NCBI GenBank assembly: GCA_030609625.1
Contig: JAUWBX010000222.1
Location: 1-5,102, forward strand
Origin: Phycisphaerae bacterium
GTDB taxonomy: Bacteria > Planctomycetota > Phycisphaerae > Sedimentisphaerales > Anaerobacaceae
Length of the DNA stretch: 5,102 nucleotides
Direction: 5' to 3'
The notes beneath the pieces were generated by a model. The model saw only the letters and a program-made list of their open reading frames with translations, had not been told where the DNA came from and did no database searches. Shown here piece after piece: positions 1 to 5,102 of this stretch (position 1 is its first letter; every line of letters starts with the position of its first letter). The position numbers and the translations under genes are program-made.

Positions 1-180
1 ATGCAGGCGGAAGTGCAAAGACTGAGGCAAATCACCGGAGAAACTCAAGGAACCGACCCTCAACTAACAGAACAGCTTAATCAAATCGAAACCGAACTTG
101 GAAAGGTCAGGTTGGTAAACCAAATCGAGAAAATATCCAATATTGTTGAAAGCAGGGAGATTCAAAATGAATCGGGCTAA
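1..180 (+). CDS. C-terminal part (or all) of a small unknown protein upstream of terL
   Basis: The reading frame is open from the first base to a TAA at 178-180 and gives 59 residues. The codon at base 1 is ATG, but with no upstream sequence I cannot tell whether it is the true start or an internal methionine. The peptide is hydrophilic, rich in Q, E and N, with heptad-like spacing of L, I and V, so it is probably helical or coiled coil. No family is recognised. It overlaps the terminase start by 14 bp, which suggests the two genes are co-transcribed and translationally coupled. In phages the gene just before terL is often the small terminase subunit, so that is one possibility, but nothing in the residues proves it. 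Confidence 0.5.
   Translation: MQAEVQRLRQITGETQGTDPQLTEQLNQIETELGKVRLVNQIEKISNIVESREIQNESG
154..159 (+). promoter_or_regulatory. Shine-Dalgarno site deciding the terL start
   Basis: AGGGAG lies 7 nt before the ATG at 167. It supports that ATG over the in-frame TTG at 143, which would add eight residues and has no comparable site before it. The site lies inside the upstream reading frame, consistent with translational coupling. Confidence 0.65.
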
Positions 181-1735
181 TAAATACCTTGCTTTGATTT
201 TGGCAGAAATCGTCCAGGCACGAAGAAATACCGGGGCACAGTCTCCACAGCAGTTTGCAGAGGCCTATCTACAATCCCACTGCAATCTGCCTTTCTCAAG
301 GATGCACGAAGAAATCTTTTTTCTGCTTAAAGAGATCACGGTAAAACGCAATGCACGCGTGGCGATAGCAGCCCCACGAGGCCACGCCAAAAGTACGATA
401 ATTGCAATGGCCTACCCTTTATGGTGCGTGCTGTACGGCAAAGAGAGCTTCGTGCTGATTGTGTCAAACACCTCAGACCAGGCCATCCTGCGGCTGAACG
501 ACATCAAGAAGCAATTGGAGACTAATCCGTTGTTTCTAAGTGATTTTCCTGAAGTCTGCAGAAGCAAAAAGCAAACACCCTGGCGTAGCAACCGAATCCT
601 GCTCGCAAATGGCGCAATGATATCAGCCTATGGTGCAGAACAACAGCTCCGTGGTGTCAAAAAGGGCAAGGACAGGCCTGGCCTTATCATATGTGATGAC
701 CTTGAGAATCTTGAGCAGGTCAGAGAAGAGCAGCAGCGTGAAAAGCTCAAATCGTGGTTTACCGGCACACTGATGAATGCCGGCCATCCGGCAACCAATT
801 TTATCGTGACCGGTAACGTACTGCATTACGACTCGCTACTGGCTAACCTTCTTGATCCTATTTGCAATCCGGGCTGGACTGCCAAGAAATATAAGGCCAT
901 TGAAAAATTCAGCGATCATCCCGAACTCTGGCAGAAATGGTCATCTATTTTTCGGGGCCTTTCGGAGTTTGAAGAAGAAACCGGCCCCGAGGCCGCAAAG
1001 GCATACTTCGAAGCCAATTGCAACGCAATGTTGGAAGGTACCCAGGTACTTTGGCCACAGCGCGACGATTATCACAGACTTATGGCCATGCTTGAACGTG
1101 ATGGGACTGTTACTTTTTATCGTGAGCAACAGAATGAGCCCCTCGACCCCGATGCGTGTATTTTCAGAGAGGAAAACTTCCATTACTGGGACCATAAATA
1201 TGAAAGCTCGCCACAGCTTATTCAATCTCTCGGCAAAGATGCCAGATTCTCTGCAGCATGTGACCCCAGTATGGGTAAAGGCAAAAGCGGTGATTATTCT
1301 GCAATTATAGTTATTGCAAAAGACAAGCGTGATGGTGTCCATTATGTTATTGCTGCAGACATAGCTCGTCGAACACCGGATCAAACAATCGAAAAAATCA
1401 TCGAGTACTGCAGGATATATCCCATCGCTAGATTTGCATTCGAAAAAAATCAGTTTCAAGAGATCATGTTGGACAACTTAATCAAGCGAGCCCAGCTCGC
1501 CGGCGTCCGTTTTAATAGCCGTCCGATTAACAGCAAGACAAATAAACAGGCACGGATTGCAGGCCTTGAGGCTCTCGTCACTCAGGGCCTGATAGTTTTC
1601 AGCCGCCGCCACCAAATTCTACTGGAACAGCTGCGCCAGTTTCCCCTCGGTAAACACGATGATGGCCCCGATGCGCTGGAAATGGCAATTAAAGTGGCAC
1701 GATATAAGCTAGGCAGTGTATATTGTGATTGGTAG
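167..1735 (+). CDS. terL: Phage terminase large subunit (packaging ATPase and nuclease)
   Basis: This is the motor and nuclease that packages phage DNA into the procapsid, normally working with a small terminase subunit and docking on the portal. From ATG 167 it is 522 aa, a usual TerL length. The ATPase domain shows a Walker A-like APRGHAKST at about 69-77, Walker B LIICDDLE at about 173-180 and a coupling-type TGN at about 215-217. The C-terminal RNase H-like nuclease shows the first acidic site in ACDPS (D366), a second in FEKNQ (E426) and a third in HDDGPDALE (about 498-502). All catalytic positions expected for the family are present and the frame is unbroken, so the protein may be active. 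The architecture fits the Terminase_6C/psiM2-type group of TerL proteins. It overlaps the preceding frame, has no obvious terminator after it, and is followed not by a portal gene but by a recombinase. Confidence 0.93.
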   Translation: MNRANKYLALILAEIVQARRNTGAQSPQQFAEAYLQSHCNLPFSRMHEEIFFLLKEITVKRNARVAIAAPRGHAKSTIIAMAYPLWCVLYGKESFVLIVSNTSDQAILRLNDIKKQLETNPLFLSDFPEVCRSKKQTPWRSNRILLANGAMISAYGAEQQLRGVKKGKDRPGLIICDDLENLEQVREEQQREKLKSWFTGTLMNAGHPATNFIVTGNVLHYDSLLANLLDPICNPGWTAKKYKAIEKFSDHPELWQKWSSIFRGLSEFEEETGPEAAKAYFEANCNAMLEGTQVLWPQRDDYHRLMAMLERDGTVTFYREQQNEPLDPDACIFREENFHYWDHKYESSPQLIQSLGKDARFSAACDPSMGKGKSGDYSAIIVIAKDKRDGVHYVIAADIARRTPDQTIEKIIEYCRIYPIARFAFEKNQFQEIMLDNLIKRAQLAGVRFNSRPINSKTNKQARIAGLEALVTQGLIVFSRRHQILLEQLRQFPLGKHDDGPDALEMAIKVARYKLGSVYCDW

Positions 1736-1737
1736 TA

Positions 1738-1747
1738 GGTTGCAACC
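1738..1747. repeat. 10-bp perfect palindrome after the terL stop
   Basis: GGTTGCAACC begins 3 bp after the terL stop codon. It is too short and lacks a T-tract, so it is not a terminator. It could be a protein-binding dyad or chance. Confidence 0.25.
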
Positions 1748-1982
1748 ATCGTAGATAGTCGCGCAAATCGTCTTAATAAACAAAGGGCATTCAAAAAACT
1801 AAAGAAAATACAAGACAATAATCTCGAAAACTGGAAAACGTAACATGGCCAAATGTCATCGAAAATAAGCTGTAAACCAAGCCCAAATATCACCTAATAT
1901 TACCCGCATACTGCCACTATTGCTGGTTCACAAAAAATAATCGCTTCCCCTACCAAAATCGGCCCAAAAAACACCAAAAAGG

Positions 1983-2004
1983 CGGATAATTTCACAAATA
2001 TCCG
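1983..2004. promoter_or_regulatory. Dyad upstream of the recombinase (possible operator or att element)
   Basis: CGGATA (1983-1988) and TATCCG (1999-2004) form a 6-bp inverted repeat around a 10-bp AT-rich spacer, ending 48 bp before the recombinase start. The placement suits an operator, or part of an attachment site, since phiC31 and Bxb1 carry attP just upstream of int. The symmetry is directly visible; the function is a guess. Confidence 0.25.
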
Positions 2005-2052
2005 GGCAGATAAGTCAATATTGTCTTGATATATCCACCCATATAGGTTTCT

Positions 2053-3939
2053 ATGGAACTGATTATAACTCTTTTAATGGACGCTACTTACATGATTCGA
2101 CAAAACTCAAATACCCGCCAGAATAGCCGAGCGGTCGGCTACGTCCGCCGTTCCACGGACAAGCAGGAACAGTCCATCGAAGACCAGAAAAATGCTATCA
2201 GTGCTTATGTCGCTGAAAACGGCCTGCGCTTCTTGAGATTCTACATCGATGATGCCATCAGCGGCACATCAACATTGGGCAGACGAGCGTTCCAGCAGAT
2301 GATCAAAGATGCCGAAAGCTCGCCCCGCCTTTTCGATATTATCGCGGTATATGACATAAAACGCTTCGGACGCCTCGACAACGATGAGGCTGGATACTAC
2401 CGATACCTGCTTCGCACCCACGGTATTGAGATTCGCTATGTCAGTGAGAATTTCAGTGGTGATACAACCGATGACCTTTTGCGACCCGTCAAACAATGGC
2501 AGGCCCGTCAGGAATCCAAAGACCTGTCAAAGGTCACAATTCGAGGGCTGCTTTCCAAGTCCGGGAGCGGTTTCTGGATGGGCGGAACACCGCCATATGG
2601 GTATGACCTGCGTTATGAAAATGCCGATGGTAAGTTTCTTCTAATACTGCGATATATGCCCAATGGCTCCAAGAAAGTCTTAAATAAGCAGGGTAAGGTC
2701 ATTCGTACCCTGGCTCGTGGAGAATCGCTAAACATTTCAAAACGCGATCATGCCAGACTTACACTAGGCGAGCCCGAGCGAGTAAAAGTCATCGAGCGTA
2801 TCTTCAAGATGTATACTGAGGAAGGCAAGGGTTATAGATCTCTGGCTGATACGCTTAATCAAGAAGGCATTGCTACGCCGCGCGGCCCAGAATGGTCTTA
2901 TATCTATTACGGCAAGTGGGCCGATTCCACTATCAGAACCATTCTGGTCAATCCTCTCTACACCGGAGATATGGTATGGAACCGCCGCACGGATAGCCAG
3001 TTCCATAGAATTATTGAGGGACAGGCAGTAGATCGCGAGAATATACATGGGGCACGATTGGTGCCTAACCAGAAACAGGACTGGATTGTCGTCCGTGATG
3101 CCCATCCAGCGCTTATAAGCCGGAGACTATTTGAGCAGGCAAGACAACAACGTGAAACTCAACCCTCCTCTATTGAACAGCAAGGACACAACTCGAGGAC
3201 TAAGAACCATGGGAAAACCTGGAACGGCCAGCACAGCCGCTTCATACTCTCCGGGCTGATGGAATGCAGTCTCTGTGGCTGTCGCTACCAGGGAGTTACC
3301 CGAGTTAAGGGCAAGAAGCGAGTGGATGGTACACGGGTAAAGACACGCTACTATGGATGCGGCGGTTATATTTCCAAGGGAAAGAGTATCTGCGAACTAA
3401 ACGCTATCCCGCAGAAGGTCCTGGAGTCGATAGTTACCGATACGGTTATTGATTTCTACCGGCCGTTTCTGGCCCCGGGTGGCCGTAGAAAGTTAGCCCA
3501 GGCGGTGAAGGCACAGATTGGCTCAGAGGTGGAAGAATTCATTGCTGCTCGTAAGCGAGCTCAAAGGCAACAGGATAGAATCAAGAAGATTATCAACAAT
3601 CTGCTGGACAACATAACTTCCGCTAACCGCGAGTTCGTAGACCAGCGATTAACTGAGCTGGAACAACAGAAGCAGCAACTCGAAGCCAGACTCGAAGAGT
3701 TCGATCGGCTTGTGGTATCGCAAGCTGAGATAAAAAGCATGATTGCTGATGCTATGGAGTTTATTTCAAGCCTGGAGTTTACCCTTCGTGAAGGCCTGGC
3801 TCAGGAAAAGCTGGTTGCCCTGCGGCGATGTATTGAGAAGATTTCGATTAACAAACCAGCCGGCACTGTAAAACTGACAGTGCGTTCGGTCCCAGCTGGA
3901 AACCTCGAGAGCACTAAAGAATGTCAAGTGTCTCTTTGA
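2053..3939 (+). CDS. Large serine recombinase (phage-type integrase)
   Basis: It catalyses site-specific integration or excision through a 5' phosphoserine intermediate. The 628 aa fit the large serine recombinase family. The N-terminal resolvase-like domain (about 26-150) has YVRRSTDKQ with the likely nucleophile S34, a DDAISGT motif at 66-72, and catalytic arginines R104 and R107 in DIKRFGRL. A link with ESKDLS leads to the recombinase domain (about 165-305), with GGTPPYGYD, a LN.EGIATPRG motif and NPLYTGDMVWN. A zinc ribbon follows, with likely ligands C405, C408, C436 and C447. A charged coiled coil at about 495-555 would mediate synapsis and directionality. The frame is intact. ATG 2053 has only a weak AGG 5 nt upstream; ATG 2077 and ATG 2092 are alternatives, and 2092 would still leave 12 residues before the conserved domain. 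Its position beside terL suggests a prophage or satellite integrase. Related proteins also move conjugative elements, so the element type is inferred. Confidence 0.93.
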   Translation: MELIITLLMDATYMIRQNSNTRQNSRAVGYVRRSTDKQEQSIEDQKNAISAYVAENGLRFLRFYIDDAISGTSTLGRRAFQQMIKDAESSPRLFDIIAVYDIKRFGRLDNDEAGYYRYLLRTHGIEIRYVSENFSGDTTDDLLRPVKQWQARQESKDLSKVTIRGLLSKSGSGFWMGGTPPYGYDLRYENADGKFLLILRYMPNGSKKVLNKQGKVIRTLARGESLNISKRDHARLTLGEPERVKVIERIFKMYTEEGKGYRSLADTLNQEGIATPRGPEWSYIYYGKWADSTIRTILVNPLYTGDMVWNRRTDSQFHRIIEGQAVDRENIHGARLVPNQKQDWIVVRDAHPALISRRLFEQARQQRETQPSSIEQQGHNSRTKNHGKTWNGQHSRFILSGLMECSLCGCRYQGVTRVKGKKRVDGTRVKTRYYGCGGYISKGKSICELNAIPQKVLESIVTDTVIDFYRPFLAPGGRRKLAQAVKAQIGSEVEEFIAARKRAQRQQDRIKKIINNLLDNITSANREFVDQRLTELEQQKQQLEARLEEFDRLVVSQAEIKSMIADAMEFISSLEFTLREGLAQEKLVALRRCIEKISINKPAGTVKLTVRSVPAGNLESTKECQVSL

Positions 3940-3986
3940 TTGTACTATGGCCCTTGACAACCACACATAATCGCACCTTGATTTTA

Positions 3987-4010
3987 GCGAAAAAACGAAG
4001 GTTTTTTAGC
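3987..4010 (+). terminator. Weak hairpin after the recombinase, possible terminator
   Basis: AAAAAAC (3990-3996), loop GAAG, and GTTTTTT (4001-4007) make a 7-bp stem. It is extended by two outer GC pairs (3987-3988 with 4009-4010) across a G/A mismatch. It lies about 47 bp after the recombinase stop. The stem is mostly A-T and the T run is inside the stem rather than after it, so this is an atypical terminator at best. Confidence 0.3.
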
Positions 4011-4104
4011 ATCGGATTAAGTAGCCCGTGCAGTGCAATACTTTTTGCGCCCTACGGGGTTGTGAGATTATTTGAGATAGTGTAAGTAGATTTCGGTAGC
4101 AATG

Positions 4105-4149
4105 AAAAAAGGGCTGTACGCCCCGATTAGGTCGGGACTTTCAGCCCTT
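4105..4149 (-). terminator. Rho-independent terminator of the PEP-CTERM gene
   Basis: Read on the minus strand, AAGGGCTG (4149-4142) pairs with CAGCCCTT (4116-4109) and runs straight into six T residues (4110-4105). Inside the loop a second stem, CCCGA (4136-4132) with TCGGG (4126-4122), closes on a 5-nt loop, so the structure is two stacked stems separated by a 5x5 internal loop. It starts about 22 bp after the TGA of the gene at 4172-4780. On the + strand the sequence after the hairpin is not T-rich, so it is mainly a minus-strand terminator. Confidence 0.85.
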
Positions 4150-4171
4150 CATATTCGTGTTCCCAGATAGC

Positions 4172-4780
4172 TCATATTGTTCTACGTCTTCTCAGCCAAC
4201 CGACAAGGCCTGCGCCAATGCTACCTAATAGAATTGCCCCGGGTGCGGGGATTACGTTAAACTTGATATTATCCACGACCTCGATCAGACCAGGTGGGTT
4301 AGGGGGTGTTCTGCTCACGTTGTAGAAGAAAGTAGCCTGGTCGAAATTCACGCCCGAAATCGATATCGACTGATTCATTATATCATCTCTGTTCATAACG
4401 ACAGATGTCTGACCGACTTGGGTACCCCCGAGAAAAACGGACAGTATCGCCATATCACCTGGGTTGGACCAGCCTGGGTCGTCATTGCCGAATTCCAAAT
4501 CGAGGGTGGTTGCGATAACGGAGAAGTTCATGATCATATAACTCGGATCGTCCCAATACACTCCGAGTGCGTTACCGTGACTTGAAACACCATAGTTGCC
4601 TACAATCAGGTCGGCTCCCAACGAATCCGTAAAACTCACGAGGGGGGAATCAGCACTAATCCATCCGTTCGGCTTTAGACCTGTCGGATCATTCTCAAAA
4701 TCAATAGTTATGGTTGCCTGCGCAGATCCAGTTAATCCAAAGCATATGAACAGTACACAAATTGTAATTAACTTTTTCAC
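4172..4780 (-). CDS. Secreted PEP-CTERM sorting domain protein of unknown function
   Basis: A 202-aa exported protein. Residues 1-22 form a Sec signal peptide: MKK, a hydrophobic stretch, and an AQA cleavage site. The mature part (about 23-172) is rich in D, N, G, S and hydrophobic alternation, suggesting a beta-sandwich, with FGNDD at 97-101 and VVDNIKF at 168-174. The C-terminus has PAP (178-180), a hydrophobic helix (about 181-195) and RRRR (197-200). This is the tripartite PEP-CTERM signal, which in known systems an exosortase cuts to sort proteins to the envelope or exopolysaccharide matrix; here the glutamate is replaced by alanine. No exosortase is visible in the window. The start is GTG at 4780: an in-frame TGA at 4787-4789 rules out any earlier start, and a Shine-Dalgarno site lies at 4791-4798. 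It is a single-gene unit with its own promoter and terminator, convergent with the recombinase. The molecular role is unknown; surface or matrix adhesion is only a guess. Confidence 0.88.
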   Translation of the reverse strand: MKKLITICVLFICFGLTGSAQATITIDFENDPTGLKPNGWISADSPLVSFTDSLGADLIVGNYGVSSHGNALGVYWDDPSYMIMNFSVIATTLDLEFGNDDPGWSNPGDMAILSVFLGGTQVGQTSVVMNRDDIMNQSISISGVNFDQATFFYNVSRTPPNPPGLIEVVDNIKFNVIPAPGAILLGSIGAGLVGWLRRRRTI

Positions 4781-4790
4781 GTCTTTTCAT

Positions 4791-4798
4791 CTCCCCTC
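4791..4798 (-). promoter_or_regulatory. Shine-Dalgarno site deciding the GTG start
   Basis: On the minus strand GAGGGGAG lies 10 nt before the GTG at 4780. An out-of-frame ATG (4790-4788) directly abuts it with no spacing, so it is a poor start; its frame ends after 29 codons at 4701. Confidence 0.65.
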
Positions 4799-4815
4799 AA
4801 AAAAATAAAAATGCT

Positions 4816-4845
4816 TTTATACTGTATTTAACAGCCGGCTTACAA
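4816..4845 (-). promoter_or_regulatory. Sigma70-like promoter of the PEP-CTERM gene
   Basis: On the minus strand TTGTAA (4845-4840) and TATAAA (4821-4816) are separated by 18 bp. They match 4 of 6 and 5 of 6 consensus bases. Transcription would begin near 4809, giving a leader of about 28 nt that contains the Shine-Dalgarno site. An 8-bp palindrome AGCCGGCT (4833-4840) overlaps the edge of the -35 box and could be an operator. Confidence 0.5.
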
Positions 4846-4930
4846 GGCCTACACCTGCTACTCAGCAAAACCTCTGAAAGTAAGTCCCCCTCCCATGAGG
4901 AACATCCTTATGATGTATTATTCTATCAAA

Positions 4931-5010
4931 TTCCCAACCGAATGTCCAGACAAAAATGGGAAAAATAGAAAGTTCTGCACAAGAATGTCCAGCGTCAATT
5001 ATAATTTCCC
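4931..5010. mobile_element. Repeat cluster resembling one end of an insertion sequence
   Basis: AATGTCCAG occurs twice in direct orientation (4941-4949 and 4984-4992), 43 bp apart. TTCCCA (4931-4936) and TGGGAA (4957-4962) are inverted around the first copy, and TTTCCC (5005-5010) recurs after the second. Repeated TGTC-type motifs of this kind mark transposase-binding ends of some IS families with long composite ends. There is no transposase in the window, so this would be a remnant or a border; it could also be a regulator-binding array. Confidence 0.3.
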
Positions 5011-5075
5011 TTCAATGACAGTTTTTTCTACCCTTTCTTCTTAACACTTATCTTTAGCTTATGACCGTTAGGGAG

Positions 5076-5093
5076 TGCCCCCCATGGGGGGCA
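5076..5093. repeat. 18-bp perfect palindrome TGCCCCCCATGGGGGGCA
   Basis: The two halves are exactly complementary about an NcoI-like CCATGG centre. As RNA it would form a hairpin only with a small loop at the cost of central pairs. On the + strand it is followed by AAAATTTG and on the minus strand by CTCCC, so no clean terminator T-tract follows either way. It is probably part of a repeat or a binding site, cut off by the window edge. Confidence 0.5.
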
Positions 5094-5102
5094 AAATTTG
5101 CG

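Larger units (their letters stand above)
1736..2052. other. 317-bp AT-rich gap between terL and the recombinase, no gene seen
   Basis: No frame here has convincing coding character on either strand; the minus-strand frame that enters it is mostly antisense to terL. The + strand is rich in A runs. It contains the palindrome GGTTGCAACC (1738-1747) just after the terL stop and a CGGATA/TATCCG dyad (1983-2004) nearer the recombinase. No rho-independent terminator follows terL, so read-through is possible. The recombinase promoter should lie here, but I see only poor matches (for example TTGTCT at 2021) and do not call one. Confidence 0.6.
4781..5102. other. 322-bp stretch upstream of the PEP-CTERM gene, no certain gene
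   Basis: It holds the promoter and ribosome site of the minus-strand gene, then a repeat-bearing AT-rich tract (4929-5010), a T/C-rich tract on the + strand (about 5021-5057) and a GC palindrome at the right edge. No long reading frame is present. A + strand gene could begin at ATG 5084 after GGGAG (5071-5075, 8 nt spacing), or at ATG 5061 without a ribosome site. Only 19 or 42 bases remain, too few to judge. Confidence 0.5.

Noticed and set aside
623..1893. Several minus-strand and alternative + frames of 67-172 aa across terL
   Set aside because: They lie opposite or out of phase with terL, whose motifs are clear, and show no domain-like composition of their own.
1955..1985. Possible minus-strand terminator from the A-rich GGCCC...GGCGG stretch
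   Set aside because: The best stem is about four base pairs with a G-T pair, and no minus-strand gene precedes it.
2269..3105. Frames of 75-113 aa overlapping the recombinase
   Set aside because: They are shadows of a gene with an intact, motif-rich frame.
3954..3982. TTGACA at 3954-3959 as a -35 box for a + strand transcript
   Set aside because: No reasonable -10 at 16-18 bp spacing, and no gene follows on the + strand.
4021..4070. Possible tRNA fragment or hairpin around the CCCTACGGGG stretch as an att target
   Set aside because: No T-arm TTCGA-type motif or acceptor pairing; the stem is only three base pairs.
4701..4790. A 29-codon minus-strand frame from ATG 4790 overlapping the PEP-CTERM start
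   Set aside because: The Shine-Dalgarno site abuts this ATG with no spacing, and the peptide has no features. It is best explained as out-of-frame noise, though the overlap could affect start efficiency.
4596..4808. A 70-aa + strand frame opposite the PEP-CTERM gene
   Set aside because: It is antisense to a gene with signal peptide, sorting tail, promoter and terminator; no ribosome site precedes it.
1..5102. CRISPR array, rRNA, tRNA or retron-like RNA
   Set aside because: No regularly spaced repeats, conserved rRNA segments, cloverleaf pairing or reverse transcriptase were seen on either strand.

Overview
The window most likely comes from a planctomycete, probably of the Phycisphaerae/Sedimentisphaerales type. 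The best evidence is the C-terminal tail of the minus-strand gene at 4172-4780: a PAP-type PEP-CTERM sorting signal, a short hydrophobic helix, then GWLRRRR. From memory this form is common in that group. The lineage is an inference; there is no rRNA or marker gene here.

Left part (1-1735): the end of a phage-type operon on the + strand. A small glutamine/glutamate-rich reading frame, open at the window edge, ends inside the start of an intact large terminase subunit (TerL). TerL has its ATPase Walker motifs and its RNase H-like nuclease acidic residues.

Middle (1736-3939): a 317-bp AT-rich gap with no credible gene but two small dyads, then a complete 628-aa large serine recombinase. It has the catalytic domain, recombinase domain, zinc ribbon and coiled coil, and is probably the integrase of the element. 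No portal, capsid or tail gene lies between TerL and the recombinase. The recombinase therefore probably sits at or near one end of an integrated prophage, satellite or remnant whose body lies left of the window.

Right part (3940-5102): probably host chromosome. One convergent minus-strand gene encodes a secreted PEP-CTERM protein with its own sigma70-like promoter, Shine-Dalgarno site, GTG start and strong intrinsic terminator. The last 322 bp carry no certain gene. They hold a twice-repeated AATGTCCAG motif with flanking inverted TTCCCA/TGGGAA, resembling the end of an insertion sequence, and an 18-bp perfect palindrome at the window edge.

How the parts relate: TerL would package DNA and the recombinase would integrate or excise the element. 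The PEP-CTERM gene appears unrelated and probably marks the flanking host DNA. I see no clearly new system. The points most worth a second look are the bare TerL-recombinase junction, the possible attachment sites around the recombinase, and the repeats at the right end.
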